Shown: positions 1 through 22,316, counted from the stretch's first letter. The stretch: DNA of 64,000 nucleotides from Macrocystis pyrifera (GCA_031763025.1 JASSKH010000012.1:4993397-5057396), one strand, 5' to 3'. Numbers and translations are program-made. The notes: generated by a model not told the origin, from the sequence alone.

Positions 1-88
1 CCCCGACCTTTGAACCTGAACACCATGTTTCCTGAGGGGCCAAATTAATCATATGACCAAAATTGCGGTTGGTAAAAATACTGGACTG

Positions 89-193
89 TTACGGGGGTCC
101 ATAGTTAACAGGACCAAATATTGTTAGTAAAAATACCTAAATATATAGGTTTTTATGTACGCCATAGGTCCTGTGAACTACAGACCCCCGTAA
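89..193. mobile_element. Family A MITE
   Basis: Terminal inverted repeats TTACGGGGGTCCATAGTTAA / mirrored. The interior carries the family signature GTAAAAATA ... ATATATAGGTTTTTATGT. Confidence 0.85.
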
Positions 194-217
194 TAGTTAT
201 GCTTTGGAGCATACGAT

Positions 218-246
218 CGGGTCCTGATAACTATGGTCCCCCGAAA
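218..246. mobile_element. Family A half-element remnant
   Basis: Only the right terminal part survives (GTCCTGATAACTATGGTCCC CCGAAATAG). Confidence 0.5.
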
Positions 247-502
247 TAGTATTCCCCCGAAGGTCATGGGTGTGCAGTGCAGCAGCTCTGAACTTTTTTT
301 TTTCGAAATTGTGTAAAACCGTCGGGTTCAGAAAATTTCTTGCAAAAACACCTGGGGTTTGGCGGCGTGTCGGGAGGATGGGTTGTATCACACTACACGA
401 AGAGGACACAGTAAGAATCCCCGTCACCCCGCCCTCTCTCAGACTCTCAGAGAGAGGTGAAAAACGCCAGATAACAGGCTGTTGAGGCCTCACGAGTGGC
501 TA
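245..502. other. No feature recognised
   Basis: A minus-strand frame of 98 codons overlaps a family A copy and is not convincing. A 3' exon of the IQM gene could lie here, but I see no family landmark. Confidence 0.3.
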
Positions 503-608
503 TTGCGGGGGTACATAGTTAACAGGACCTATGGCATACATAAAAACCTATATATTTACCTATTTTTACTAACAAAATTTGGTCCCGTTAACTATGGACC
601 CTCGGAAT
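503..608. mobile_element. Family A MITE
   Basis: TTGCGGGGGTACATAGTTAA to TAACTATGGACCCTCGGAA, with the standard interior and flanking TA. Confidence 0.85.
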
Positions 609-948
609 AGTTATGCCCCAGGGCAGCAGTGCTACCTGCATACGGGTGTCGGTCGGTAAGACCGCAATGCGACGCAAATGCAAAAACACAAATTACACCG
701 TACGAGCAACGAAAAAGAAAACGACTAAACAATGATAATAACAACAGTGACATAATGTCAACCATACTAACAGTCGTCATACCAAAAATACGCCGTACTG
801 ATACACATACGCACACCACACAGAAACACACAATACCGCAAAGACACAAAAACACAAAACACAAAATCAAACAAAAAACAACACCAAACAAAACACGACA
901 AACACACACACACGCGCGCCAAAAAAAAAAAAAAAAAAAAAAACTCAC

Positions 949-12108
<11,160 letters not shown>

Positions 12109-12119
12109 CTATCGTAAGG

Positions 12120-12850
12120 AAAAAAGCGGCACAGAAACCAGCGGGGGCGGGGGGGGGGGGGGGGGGGGGCGGAAAGAAACAACGAGGGGAAAAAAAAACG
12201 AGAACCGAAATCAATGGGAGGAACAAAAAAATAGGAAAAAAACGACGGAATAAAAAAAAAGAGTTGAGAACAAAAAAAAAAAAAAAAAAAAAGGGAGCGG
12301 GGGATCGGCTTGAAAAAAAAAGGGGGGGGGGGGGGATCAAAAGACGGGGTGAAACCACTTGGGGCTGTTTGGGGGTCAGGAAGTCTTCAAAAAGCTCACG
12401 GGTCGGGTCTGTAGCGGGTGACAATGTGGGCAGTGATGAGCGCAAAACGGGAACAAAAATGAAGAAGAAAAGACAAGAGGAAAAGAGGTTTATACCACTG
12501 CAGAAAGAAGTTCCAATTCCGAAGTTCTAAAATAGTACCAGCTCGTTCCCAGAAACAAAAAGTAGTCCAGTCCGCATTACTGTCGTACTCGAACGAAAAA
12601 TACAAGGACCGTTGGCCCTGATATTTTCGGCCACAGCAGCGGAAGTGTACTTACTTGCTGCATGCCAAAAAATACGGTCAATTAGACCGCACGAATCGTT
12701 GTATCCTCCGTCGCCGCTGCTACTTTTTCCCTGCTTTCGGTTTCCATCCCATCTACTGTTCATCTCTACCCCATATGCACCGTGAAGAGACCGTGAAGAG
12801 CTTTCGAGTTCAGACAAGGGGTGCGCAATCGTTTTTCAGAGCTCGATTAT
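12120..12850. other. Low-complexity stretch upstream of the IQM exons
   Basis: G runs and A runs dominate 12145-12340. At 12370-12440 the minus strand has a pyrimidine tract ending CCCGCTACAG and a short frame (PTRELFEDFLTPKQPQ), a weak exon candidate. Confidence 0.3.
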
Positions 12851-12908
12851 TTTTCCAGACAGGTTCAAGGTTGCCCAACACCGAACAGGGTGGCCTCGGA
12901 AACGCCCC

Positions 12909-12977
<69 letters not shown>

Positions 12978-13016
12978 CGTCGAGCGAGAGAGAGATACCG
13001 AGAGCCTTCCGAAAAT
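12850..13016 (+). repeat. Family J unit with (CT)n expansion
   Basis: AGGTTGCCCAACACCGAACA GGGTGGCCTCGGAA, then (CT)32 at 12910-12973, then TACCGAGAGCCTTCCGAAAA. It corresponds to 56757-56850, where the CT tract is short. Confidence 0.6.
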
Positions 13017-13654
13017 GTAAAGTTCCGCTTGTATTTAGCACCCACACCGATGTCGATAAACTGAGAGCTGAGAAAAACGAAAAACACCCCCCTCGTGTGT
13101 CCGATCTCACGCTCTCTACGGTACTTCTCCAGCTCCCTCCTTTTGATATCTCAGATCCGGAGTCAAAAATATATGTACATGTACATATTTTACTATACAT
13201 ATATGTACATGGGCAATCCTTCCCCTCCCCACTGCGGCGAACGCCTCCATTTTTCAACGTGGGAAGAACACCTGCAGCGTTCCCTTCCCGTCCTTCACTC
13301 TCGCGGAAGTGCACAAAACACACTCACACGCTTGAGGCGCTCTGTCCTGCTGAGTTAGGTCGGCACAGGGCCTTCCAACCAAAGGCAATCGAGGTCAGCA
13401 CAACATATATATTTTGTACGCGCGTTTAGTAGGCCTTTTAACATAAGGCAAGCGAGGTCAAGGTCAGCATGAAGAAAAAAAAAAAAAAAAAAAAAGATTT
13501 TTGTACGCACGTGTACGTGGTACAAAGCACCACAGTAGTACTTCCTTGCGCCGGATTTCGAAAACACTTGACAGCCTAAATCGCTTGCCGTACGACTGCG
13601 GTTCCCGTCCAGGGCACAAGAAAAAGCCACTCGAGTTTTCCCAAGTTGCGTGTC

Positions 13655-13690
13655 CCTCAAAAAAGGACTGCGGCCCGAAAAGGGCTGACC
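13655..13690. mobile_element. Family C fragment
   Basis: AAAAAGGACTGCGGCCCGAA AAGGGCTGACC next to a family A element. Confidence 0.4.
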
Positions 13691-13696
13691 CAACTA

Positions 13697-13800
13697 TTAC
13701 GGGGGACCATAGTAAACAGGACCTACGGTACACACAAAAACCTATATATTTCCCTATTTTTACCAACAATATTTGGTCCTATTTACTACGGTCCCCGGTA
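13697..13800. mobile_element. Family A MITE
   Basis: TTACGGGGGACCATAGTAAA to ACTACGGTCCCCGGTA. It abuts a family C fragment. Confidence 0.85.
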
Positions 13801-13813
13801 GTAGTAACAACTA

Positions 13814-13931
13814 TTACCGGGGACCATAGTAAACAGGACCTACGATTCACACACAAAAAAGCTATACACCTCCCCATTTTCACGATTAATAACAATACTT
13901 GGTCCTATTTACTACGGTGGCCCCCCCGTAA
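13814..13931. mobile_element. Family A MITE, second of an adjacent pair
   Basis: TTACCGGGGACCATAGTAAA to ACGGTGGCCCCCCCGTAA, about 12 bp after the previous copy. Confidence 0.8.
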
Positions 13932-14125
13932 AAGCAGCCCTGGGTGCCTTCGCGCGAACGGTCGATGCTGGCTGCTGTAAATCGGTGTTCACGTTCAACT
14001 TCTTTTTTATCTTCACTCTAAAATCCTGACAAGGGGTTGATGGCTATATACCCTGTGGGTGCCATTGACGACAACAAAAGTGACTTTTACCGCGGCGACG
14101 GTCAAAAAGCGTGTGATTTTTAGGG

Positions 14126-14142
14126 GGGGGGGGGGGGGGGGG
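14126..14142. repeat. Poly(G) tract
   Basis: A G run of about 17. Other short G or C runs of this kind occur at 12147-12170, 19410-19446, 28377-28392, 20650-20666 and 31846-31864. Confidence 0.9.
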
Positions 14143-14389
14143 AATCGTACCAAAACTGGTCTCTCGAGCAGCACAATGGAAGGGATCTCGCGGCGACGGG
14201 ACGCAACAACATGGTCACACCCGTCCCGCTGGCCGCTCTCTCTCACGCTGCTCCCAGACGGTGGACAAAAAACCACAGCAATATTGCCACTACGTCCGAA
14301 AAGAAATAGGGGCCCGTTTGTAAGAAATATCCCAAAGTAAATACGCCACCCTGTGTAGAAGAACCAAGGTCCGTTTTGTACGAACCGTT

Positions 14390-14495
14390 ACTACGGGGGG
14401 CCATAGTTAATAGGACCAAATACTGCTAGTAAAAATAGGTACATAGATAGGTTTTTGTGTGTACCGTAGGTCCTGTTAACTATGGTCCCCCGTAA
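14390..14495. mobile_element. Family A MITE
   Basis: ACTACGGGGGGCCATAGTTA to TTAACTATGGTCCCCCGTAA, with the interior intact. Confidence 0.85.
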
Positions 14496-14639
14496 TAACA
14501 TCCTAACATTTGTGGGTCAGAGTGGTGCTTGTTTCGGTCCCGCTATCTCGGGGGTCTCAAAGGGGCAATAAAAGGGACACGGTACACCAACCCCTCCGGC
14601 CAGGAATACAACCACCGTTCGTGCTCCAAAATCAATATG

Positions 14640-15300
14640 TACTACCCACCTAAACAGATCATGTGCAGATCATCTGTTCCAGATCATTCTCGCCTCACGA
14701 TGATCTAGATCCTTCGGGGCAGACGTATTCCTGATCTGTGTGATCTATGGGTCGCGTCGCCCGATAGTGTAGGACCCGAATATTCTGCATGCTCTACGTA
14801 TTTCTCGGGTGGGATCTGTACCGTACAGATCATGCACAGCACCTCATGACGGCAGCTAAGGATGTCGATGATATATCTACAGATGGTCTGTCCGATATGT
14901 GTATATATAGAAAACGGGAAAAATACGGTACCGGTCAGAGTTGAACCAGGTATAAATGCATTGCACGCCACATACATACAGTGTCCTCCGACGGTCCAGC
15001 ACTCTCAATCGTTTTTGTCAATTTGTCAATTCCAGAAAGAAAACACACACACACACACACACAACACAACAAAACTCTGAAAAACCAAAAAAAAATCCCA
15101 GAAAATTCAATGTCGTATATTGTCTTGTCATCTCCGGGGGTTCGTCGGGTCGGATCTGTACCGTACAGATCGCGCACAAGGTTTCATGACGGCAGCTTAG
15201 GGTGTAGATGATCTATCTGTAGATAGATAGATCATGGTCTGTCCGATATGTGTACGTAGAGAAAACGGGGGAAAACAATACGGTACCGGTCAGAGTGGTG
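14640..15300 (+). mobile_element. Family F unit with a duplicated 3' part
   Basis: GATCTAGATCCTTCGGGGCA ... CCTGATCTGTGTGATC ... GATCTGTACCGTACAGATCA ... GATGGTCTGTCCGATATGTG at 14640-14940. The GATCTGTACCGTACAGATC to CGGTACCGGTCAGAGT block is repeated at 15150-15298. Confidence 0.7.
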
Positions 15301-15712
15301 AGAGGTATACCGATGTGAAGGTAGTAGGGGAAGAAGATCGATCGATTACCCAATCCATGGGTTATCCTTATAACACTCCTCTCCCTCTGAACGGCGGGAT
15401 CTTTGGAGCGGCGGCACTAACGCACACCTGGTACGGGCCGTATGCTGACCTGCCAGCTTCGTTTCAATGCCTGGGGAACCAGAAATATGTACCACTCCGA
15501 CCCAAACTATAAGGGCCGTTTAGACTGAATAATTATATATTAAAGGTCCCTATATATTTCGGGTCAGAGTGGTTATGTATGTTTTTGGGGACGCACGCGC
15601 GAGCAAGCGTTTCTATAAAAGAAACGTTCGAGGTGAGCTTCGGATCCCGGGTCCTCGACGAGGTCAAAGGTGAAGGAAGGTGTTACCTGCTGAGCTTAAG
15701 GCCGTACCAGGT
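15290..15712 (-). mobile_element. tRNA-like SINE (type 2), split by family B
   Basis: In minus sense TTAAGCTCAGCAGGTAACAC (A-box like) and CGGGATCCGAAGCTCACCTC (decayed B box), then a body shared with the copy at 60530. It is interrupted by the family B element at 15491-15573. Confidence 0.65.
15491..15573. mobile_element. Family B MITE nested in a SINE2 copy
   Basis: ACCACTCCGACCCAAACTAT ... GGTCCCTATATATTTCGGGT CAGAGTGGT, with TATGT on both flanks as a possible 5-bp duplication. It splits the SINE2 copy at 15290-15710. Confidence 0.75.
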
Positions 15713-15834
15713 ACGCAAACAAAGCACACCTCACATGAACAGTACTCTCAGGCGGTCTATCACTCTCAGTTGTTTTATCAATTCCCAAGGAAAAAAAAAA
15801 AAAAAAAAAAAAACGGAACATTAAAAAAAAAAAA

Positions 15835-15866
<32 letters not shown>

Positions 15867-16407
15867 CAGATAAAATTCAATGTCGTGTATTAGCCTCCCA
15901 CATGTTCTGGGGTCCGTCCTTCTTCAGCAGCCCAAGTAGTGCTACAAGCAGCATGAGTAGTCCAAGTAAAACGAATATTTACCACACTGGTGTGCCGGTA
16001 TACGATGCTGGCACTATACTGAAACGGTACTGGTACAAGCACTGGCATAACAGCAAACATGCCACAGCATGAGCAGAAACAGGAAAAAAAAAAAAAAAAA
16101 AAAAAACTCCTAGAACCACAACAGCAAGAATTTTCATGGGCCGTCATAGATTGCTGCTTGTTCTTGCGCTCTGAGGTTCGAACCTTCAACAACACGACGG
16201 CGAATCCATCCGTCGCTCCCACCTTTTCTGGAAAAGAGGCGAAAGCAACTATTAATATTAAAACGTACAGATGGATCACACGACGGTCGACTACGTACGT
16301 ACAGCATTTCCGTCTGTCCCTTTGAACGGTAGCGAGCACTCATGTTGACGACGGTCGACTATACAAGGCTTCCCCTTTTCAACGGTCAAGTCAAGAGCAG
16401 TCACGAT

Positions 16408-16500
16408 AATCCTGTCAGGACTGCAGTCCAGTTTCGGAGACAAACTCCATATAAATTGAGCGGTCTATCCTCAAGACGGGGCTGCAGTCCTGGTTAACCC
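16408..16500. mobile_element. Family C MITE
   Basis: CAGGACTGCAGTCCAGTTTC GGAGACAAACTCC ... AAGACGGGGCTGCAGTCCTG GTTAACCC. Only the right end retains GTTAACCC. Confidence 0.65.
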
Positions 16501-16659
16501 TGGCATCTATTTCACCATGGGAAATAACGATTCACCGACCGCAGACGTCCTTCACCAGCAATTGCACGAGCGCGCCAGAGCTCGCCAAGATTTGATGAAT
16601 CACGCATCTCGCAAAAGTTCGGTATCGATCAATTTGGTGGAACTCAACGCTGACGTTGC

Positions 16660-17030
16660 CCCATTGTTTTCATATTTTTCGTGTCCACCCCTCCATCGCG
16701 CTTGGTGCAAGCACTACTGTCTGCTTGCTCCCTGGTCGGCGAAAACCCGACTTTTTTTATTTTTTTTTATTTTTTTTTTCATCCTCCGGCGGATTGGTAA
16801 AAATAAAGCTTAAGCTCACCACACTTCCACGTTCCCATTTCGTGTCGTGTGTCAATTGAGCACATAGCTCTCTCCCGTTGTAACATCAGAACAGGCTGCT
16901 GTTACCCCTGGAGTTTGGGCACGCTGACCCGACCTAAAACCCGACTTTCTCGTTGCCGGCATTGTAGGGACGTGAGGGTCTACGATCATACCAAGTACGG
17001 CCATGCATGAACATGAGTACACCTCCCCTC
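16660..17030 (+). mobile_element. Family D partial copy 6, split by element G
   Basis: GCGCTTGGTGCAAGCACTAC ... GGCGAAAACCCGACTTT is followed by element G in minus orientation. D then resumes with AAAACCCGACTTTCTCGTTG and continues to GGCCATGCATGAACATGAGT. The duplicated 13 bases mark the G insertion. Confidence 0.75.
16753..16942 (-). mobile_element. Family G retroposon, copy 2, with 13-bp TSD
   Basis: It is inserted into family D and flanked by AAAACCCGACTTT on both sides. In minus sense it runs GGTCGGGTCAGCGTGCCC ... GGGGTAACAGCAGCCTGTTC ... CCAATCCGCCGGAGGATG and then a poly(A)-like tail (A9TA9TA...). The TSD plus A tail indicates target-primed retrotransposition, as for SINEs or truncated LINEs. 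Confidence 0.75.
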
Positions 17031-17349
17031 AACCGGTCGAGCTCACGGCTAACCATCTCTGTAGAAAAAAAAATGCAAAACAAGGGAAGGAGTTCCAAAC
17101 TGTACTCCAAACCGGGTTTATCGCTGCCTTCCTCTGGGGAGGGGCCAGGGGATCAGGCCGGGAATCCCAAGATTACCTAATATGACTACTGTACATATAT
17201 ATATATATATATATACCTGGTACATACTCCGTAATGTGTTCACGCCCGATATGTAAAGATCATTCGGGTGAAATTGATGAAAAAAAAAGGGACGGCGAAA
17301 AAAAAAAACTACCTGGTATGTACGAACCCCTTTCGAGTTGTCTGTAGCG

Positions 17350-17356
17350 TCCGCCA

Positions 17357-17390
<34 letters not shown>
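17350..17390 (+). repeat. (CATA)n microsatellite
   Basis: About 9 units of CATA. Confidence 0.95.
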
Positions 17391-17513
17391 CGCCCTCCAC
17401 CACCGCACACAAGTTGACGATAAAAACAAATGACAACAGGACCAGGTTTAGGTACGCGCGCATCCCAGAACAGATACAGCCAGTAAGAAAACTACACGAG
17501 TTTACCGTAAATA

Positions 17514-17775
17514 GGGTGTGTTCAATAGGGTACATACTCTGCATATACCCGGGTATACCCCGGTATTTACCCGGGTATGGCCAATATAACCAGGTTTTGG
17601 TACCCCGGTATTCCAGAGTATTTACAGCCAGCACAAATACTACCAGGTACAGTAGTTGACAAGGGTGTGTTCAGTAGGGCATATACTTTGGATGCACCCA
17701 GGTAAATCCGGGTATCTGCCTGAGTATGACTAATACAACCATTTCCGATACCCCGATATCCCAGGGTATATGCTC
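17514..17775 (+). repeat. 155-bp direct duplication
   Basis: GGGTGTGTTCAATAGGGTAC ATACT ... CAATATAACCAGGTTTTGGT ACCCCGGTATTCC (17514 on) returns as GGGTGTGTTCAGTAGGGCAT ATACT ... ATACCCCGATATCCC (17666 on). It lies at the 3' end of the LINE remnant. Confidence 0.75.
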
Positions 17776-18445
17776 GTTTCTTAGCGCTAGGCATTCCCTT
17801 CTTTCTATCCTCTCTTCGACGCCTGCCTTGTACATCCCAAACTTCTCTGCGGACATCACCTCTTCTTGGTTTCCTCCTGTATCCTTCCATACGTTCTCAA
17901 CTACGCTATCCCACCTTATTCCAGCTCGCCCTTCGATTACTTTCTCCCACACAGCTCTATCAACTTTGGCTAGCAACCTCTTTTTTGGGGCATGTTCCTT
18001 ACTTTATGTTGCAACTTTCTCATAACTCTGTTGTGTCTTGAGTGGGTACATTCCCAGTTCTGCTCTGAACACCGCATTATTCTTCGTACTCGAGCATCTT
18101 AACATTGTTTAAGCTGCTGGACTTCGCGTTCCCTTCCCATACTTCTGCCGCATATTATAGCTTTGGTACTACCGCATTAATCAGGATACATCTCTTGATC
18201 CTTGCGTCAAGGTGCAAGTCTCTGTCAGGATCGAATCCGTCTTGCCTACGTGCGTATCCCCGAGAGCAGTCTTTTGAGATCTCTACGCCAAGGTATGTAT
18301 ACTGGCCTACGATCGGAAATCCATCTTCTCTCCATTTCCAACCGAGACTTTGAATGGGACGACGACAAATAAACGTCACAAGAATACCCCAATAACACAC
18401 ACCGTACAAAATGTTAAAAGGTGACCAGTGACTTCGTACCAAGCG
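17690..18445 (-). pseudogene. Non-LTR retrotransposon reverse transcriptase C-terminal remnant
   Basis: Minus-strand pieces in several frames add up to the end of a LINE-type ORF2. They include YTYLGVEISKDCS and RIKRCILINAVVPKL (18442-18155), then YAAEVWEGNAK after an in-frame stop, FRAELGMYPLKT, and finally VDRAVWEKVIEGRAGIRWDS and VEERIERRECLALRNE (to about 17780). The 'YLGVEIS', 'RIKRCIL' and 'LGMYPLKT' landmarks are typical of the thumb and C-terminal region of such polymerases. At least one stop and two frameshifts make it inactive. The upstream catalytic part is absent, so it is a 5'-truncated copy. Confidence 0.75.
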
Positions 18446-18511
18446 ATTCTTAATTCCCGCTCAGTGCACTAACGGCTCTTACATGTTCGCCCCGAGTGCC
18501 ATCAAGTAGTA

Positions 18512-18617
18512 TCACGGGGGACCATAGTAAGTAGGACCAAATATTGTCAGTAAAAAATAGGGAAGCTTATGCGTTTTAGTGTGTACCGTAGGTCCTATTT
18601 ACTATGGTCCCCCCTAG
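18512..18617. mobile_element. Family A MITE
   Basis: TCACGGGGGACCATAGTAAG to ATTTACTATGGTCCCCCCTA. Confidence 0.8.
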
Positions 18618-18677
18618 CAGGAGATATAGGAGAGGTTTGGTTCAGGCGCACCGCCGGACCACGCCAAAAATGGCAAG

Positions 18678-18680
18678 CGT

Positions 18681-18711
<31 letters not shown>
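18678..18711 (+). repeat. (AGC)n microsatellite
   Basis: About 11 units of CAG/AGC. Confidence 0.95.
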
Positions 18712-18887
18712 GGTGCAAGTACACACCAAAAAGCTTTGCCGACAGGTGTGACAGGTCAGGTGCGCATACGTACGACACCCCCAACAGGTAACATAAACTG
18801 TCGGTGGGTCATATATATATATATATATACGCATACGTGGCGAGGAACGATTAGCCACTGCGCAAGCCGGGTGAGATAATCCTTCTA

Positions 18888-18994
18888 TTGCGGGGGACCT
18901 TGAGTAAACAGCACCAAAATGTTGCTCGTAAAAATAGGTAAACAGAAAGGTTTTTGCGTGTACCGTAGGTCCTGTTTACCATGGTCCCCCGTAA
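18888..18994. mobile_element. Family A MITE
   Basis: TTGCGGGGGACCTTGAGTAA to TTACCATGGTCCCCCGTAA. Confidence 0.85.
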
Positions 18995-19087
18995 TAGTGC
19001 CTCAAGTTGTACGAGAAGCTTAAATCTTGCTCTAATTTCAAGTGCATTGTCCCCCCAATATGGTGGCGGAGCTCCTGGTCGGGCTAA

Positions 19088-19281
19088 CGCTTTTAGTACT
19101 GCAGTCCCCCGTCTAGGGGACAAACTACTTAGAATCCATGATGGTTTGTTCCTCAGGACGGGACGGCAGTCCTAGAGGGGTTGACCCTTTTAGTACCGCA
19201 GTCCCGTTTTGGGGACAAACCACTCGGAATTAGACTGGTTTGTCCCCAAATCGGGACTGCGGTACTACAAGGGGTTAAGCC
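19088..19281. mobile_element. Two abutting family C MITEs
   Basis: The first copy (to 19186) ends GGGGTTGA and the second begins TTGACCCTTTTAGTACCGCA. The second ends CAAGGGGTTAA. They share the boundary TTGA/TTAA, as if one inserted into the target site of the other. Confidence 0.8.
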
Positions 19282-19411
19282 ACCGCGTGCGTACATGCGC
19301 ACGCGGGGAGATTCTAAGCCACAGCAGCACCAAAAATAAAATAAATGGTGAAATGCGCGAATCGACAACGACGATTTGACTCGCGCAAGATCTTCCGGGG
19401 AGTGGGGGGAT

Positions 19412-19447
<36 letters not shown>

Positions 19448-19692
19448 GCGGCGGCACTTCATGGAATGCCCTGAGCTCGCAGACGCATCAAAAAAGGATC
19501 CACATGGTACTGACGAATCACTGAATATTCTATAACCTGAACCACGAACCACTGAATCACCGAAAGTCACCTGAATCAAATATCTGATTCAACAAAAACT
19601 TCGACTCACGCGGCCCATCAATCGATCACAATCAATCCTTCGATTTCATCGATTGTCCGAGCCCCAACAAAAGCGACTCACCGATCACGCTA

Positions 19693-19797
19693 TTACGGGG
19701 GTCCATCGTTAACGGGACGAATTTGTTTTAGTAAAAATAGGCAAACATGTAGGTTTTTATGTATACCATAGGTCCTATTAACTATGCACCCCCGTAG
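19693..19797. mobile_element. Family A MITE
   Basis: TTACGGGGGTCCATCGTTAA to TTAACTATGCACCCCCGTA. Confidence 0.85.
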
Positions 19798-19884
19798 TAG
19801 GGCTAGCCCAAGTTGCGATAGCCCACGCTCCGCCCCACGCTGCCACGTCATCGCTCTCCACTCCACCCCCCTCCGTCCCATATA

Positions 19885-20535
19885 TATATATATATATTAT
19901 ATATAGGATGGGTTGGCGTCGAGTGGCGAAGACACTGCTGTAAGACATGCCACTCACCACTTGTGCTATTAGGGGGGTCCATAGTAAATAGGACCTACGG
20001 TGCACACAAAAACCTTTCTATTTCGCTATTTTTACTCCTAACAACAATATTTGGTCCTATTTGCTATCCTATGGTCCCCCCGTAACAGTCAACCAGGGTA
20101 CCGTTTTTTTCTGTTTTTTTTTTTGGCATTCGGTCACAGCTGGTGGTCGAGTTAGATCATTAGTGAGGGGTGAAGAACGTTTACTCCGCACAAGGGGGAT
20201 GATCGTGTCACGTACCAGGTAGTGTTTATGGTAAGGCACCAAGAGGCAGTTGCATACGTAGCACTCCCATTGCTGTCTCTGGATTTGCCCACACCGGAAA
20301 TTAATTGAGGCCATTGAAGGTGCCATCCATACGCAAGTCCGCCTCACAAGCGGTTCTTACTAGGATGCAGCTCACCCTTCATGCGACTCGCCAGACACCT
20401 CACGGCGCTTCGCTCTCGGTGCAAGCAGTGTCTGTCTGGTCAATGAAAACCCGACATGCTCCGTCCCGGCATTGTAGGGATGCGAGGGTCTATGGCCACA
20501 CGACTACGGCCATGTATGAAATCAAGTGCACGCCC
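19885..20535 (+). mobile_element. Family D element, copy 7, full length
   Basis: TATA-rich head and GATGGGTTGGCGTCGAGTGG, interrupted at 19969-20085 by a family A element, continuing to GGCCATGTATGAAATCAAGT and a C/G tract. One TACCAGGTA motif sits inside at about 20212. Confidence 0.8.
19969..20085. mobile_element. Family A MITE nested in family D
   Basis: It interrupts D between GTGCTA and (C/T)AGTCAACCAGGGTACC. Uninterrupted D reads GAGCTAGACATCCAGGGTAC, again supporting insertion at TA. Confidence 0.9.
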
Positions 20536-20898
20536 CCCCCCCCCCGCCCCCCCCCCCCTCTCCCTCCTCTCCCCTTCCTCGACACATGGTTCGGTACAGG
20601 AAATCGATCTTTGCTCAAGTCCTGATTAGCTCCGCCCGGCCCAAGAGGGGGGGGGGGGGGGGGGGCGACCCTCCGCCTAAACGCGAAAAACAAGTAATAG
20701 AACACCACACACCCAGTGGAATTTTACGATATATTTCCGTATTATAAGCGTCTAACAGTGGAGGGAGGGGAGGGGGGCTCTGGCTTTAGGGGGAAACCGG
20801 CTGTGAAATTCATCCCATTAATAGGCCGTGCGTTATCTTGCATCGAGATAGATATTGCCACACCCCATGACTTTCGCCGGGTGTGCCCCCCGCCCCTA

Positions 20899-21093
20899 TA
20901 ACGGAGGACCATAGTAAAAAGCACCTACGGTACACACAAAAACCAACATATTTACCTCTTTTCACTAACGAAAATTTTGTTCCCATTTACTATGGTCCAC
21001 AGTTAATAGGACCTATGGTGTACATAAAAACCTATATACTTACCTATTTTTACTAACAAAATTTGGTCCCGTTAACTATGGACCCCCGTGATA
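20899..21093. mobile_element. Fused pair of family A MITEs
   Basis: The first copy starts TAACGGAGGACCATAGTAAA and loses its outer right end. The second starts directly at ACAGTTAATAGGACC and ends GGACCCCCGTGA, as if recombined through the inverted repeats. Confidence 0.7.
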
Positions 21094-21159
21094 GTGTTTT
21101 GGGGGGAACCGGCATGGAAGTGCACCACAGGGGGTGTGCTATCTTGTGTTGCTATCCCA

Positions 21160-21222
21160 GGGGGGGGGGCGGGGCGGGGGGGCGTACTCATTCGTTGCTT
21201 GCCTTAGTCATTTGACCATTGA
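21160..21222 (-). mobile_element. Degenerate family D tail, copy 8
   Basis: G run followed by GTACTCATTCGTTGCTTGCC and TAGTCATTTGACCATTGACC, a decayed reverse copy of the D 3' end. Confidence 0.5.
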
Positions 21223-21266
21223 CCAGGGGGGGGGGGGGGGGGGGTTATTATTTTGTGTGTTTGTTG

Positions 21267-21361
21267 ACCCTTTTAGGACCGTAGTCCCGTTCTGGGGAAA
21301 AACACTTGGAACTAGGCTGGTTTTGTCCCCAAAAACAGAACTGCAGTAATGAAAGGGTTAA
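21267..21361. mobile_element. Family C MITE
   Basis: TTGACCCTTTTAGGACCGTA ... AACTGCAGTAATGAAAGGGT TAA, near-complete. Confidence 0.8.
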
Positions 21362-21519
21362 CACACGGACGTCATTCCACCGACAATAAAGACAACGCGT
21401 GTATGGGTGCAGTCAATGCGCACGCGCGTGCGTGCCGTGCGTGTGCAGTAGCAGCAAGTACAAGTACAAACTTTCCACGCCGCGCAAAAAAGACTTCAGA
21501 AGAAGAAGAAGAAAAAAAA

Positions 21520-21735
21520 CAACAACAACAACAACAACAACGAAACGAAACGAAACGAAACGAAAATACAAAAAAAAAAAAAAGAACAGCCGAACAAGAG
21601 GGAAAAAACAACAAAAACAACAAAAACAACAAAACAACAAAACAAACAAAACAAACAAAACAAACCAACAAACCAAACAAAACAAACCAACAAACCAAAC
21701 AAAACAAACAAACAAACAAACAAACAAACAAAAAC
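21520..21735 (+). repeat. A-rich (CAA)n/(CAAA)n/(ACGAA)n compound tract
   Basis: (ACA)n, (AACG)n and (AAAC)n stretches run into one another. All frames here are low complexity. Confidence 0.85.
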
Positions 21736-22139
21736 ACCCCGGCAGGGAGGCGTGGGAGGGGGGGGGGTGGGGAATACGTGCGTACAAGGCACTGAATTAC
21801 TTGTTCGTCACGGTGGGACAGACACACCGAGGTGGCTTGTGTGTGTGCGCTGCCACACTCCCGCGGGGGTAAGCAACGAAAATTATTTCGGACTGATCCT
21901 GCCGAGACAGAACTTGAACGCCCGTACCTCGAACACGTACGCGAGAACGTTCGTAGAGAAAATGAGATGGGTACCTGAGGACCAACGCCCCAACGGGTAG
22001 GGTGGGCTGTAACTGGACCGAGTCCGGCGGGAAGGCTCCGGGGCCTCGGTTTTTGCTTGCGGGCGAGCTCGCGCAAGTCCCACTCTGCCCGGAAGAGATG
22101 GGTCTCCCGGGTGGCTAGTTCCACCGCACCTGTTCCTCT

Positions 22140-22316
22140 CCCAAACGCCAGCGGTAACAGCAGCCCGCTCTGATGTTGCAACGGGAGCTATCATGGGGCT
22201 AAATTGACACACGACACGAAAATGGAACGTGCAAGTGTGGTGACCTTTAAGCTTTATTTTTTGACCGATCCGCCGGAGGAGAATGGAACAACAAAAAAAA
22301 AACAAAAACAAGCATC
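22140..22316 (+). mobile_element. Family G retroposon, copy 3
   Basis: CAGCGGTAACAGCAGCCCGC ... GACACACGACACGAAAATGG ... TGACCTTTAAGCTTTATTTT ... GATCCGCCGGAGGAGAATGG and an A-rich tail. There is no family C insertion at the TTTAAG site, so this is the empty site for copy 1. Confidence 0.7.

Noticed and set aside
21372..22181. 269-codon minus-strand frame
   Set aside because: Most of it translates a CAAA-rich tract (LFCLVCWFV runs) and then element G. No conserved domain.
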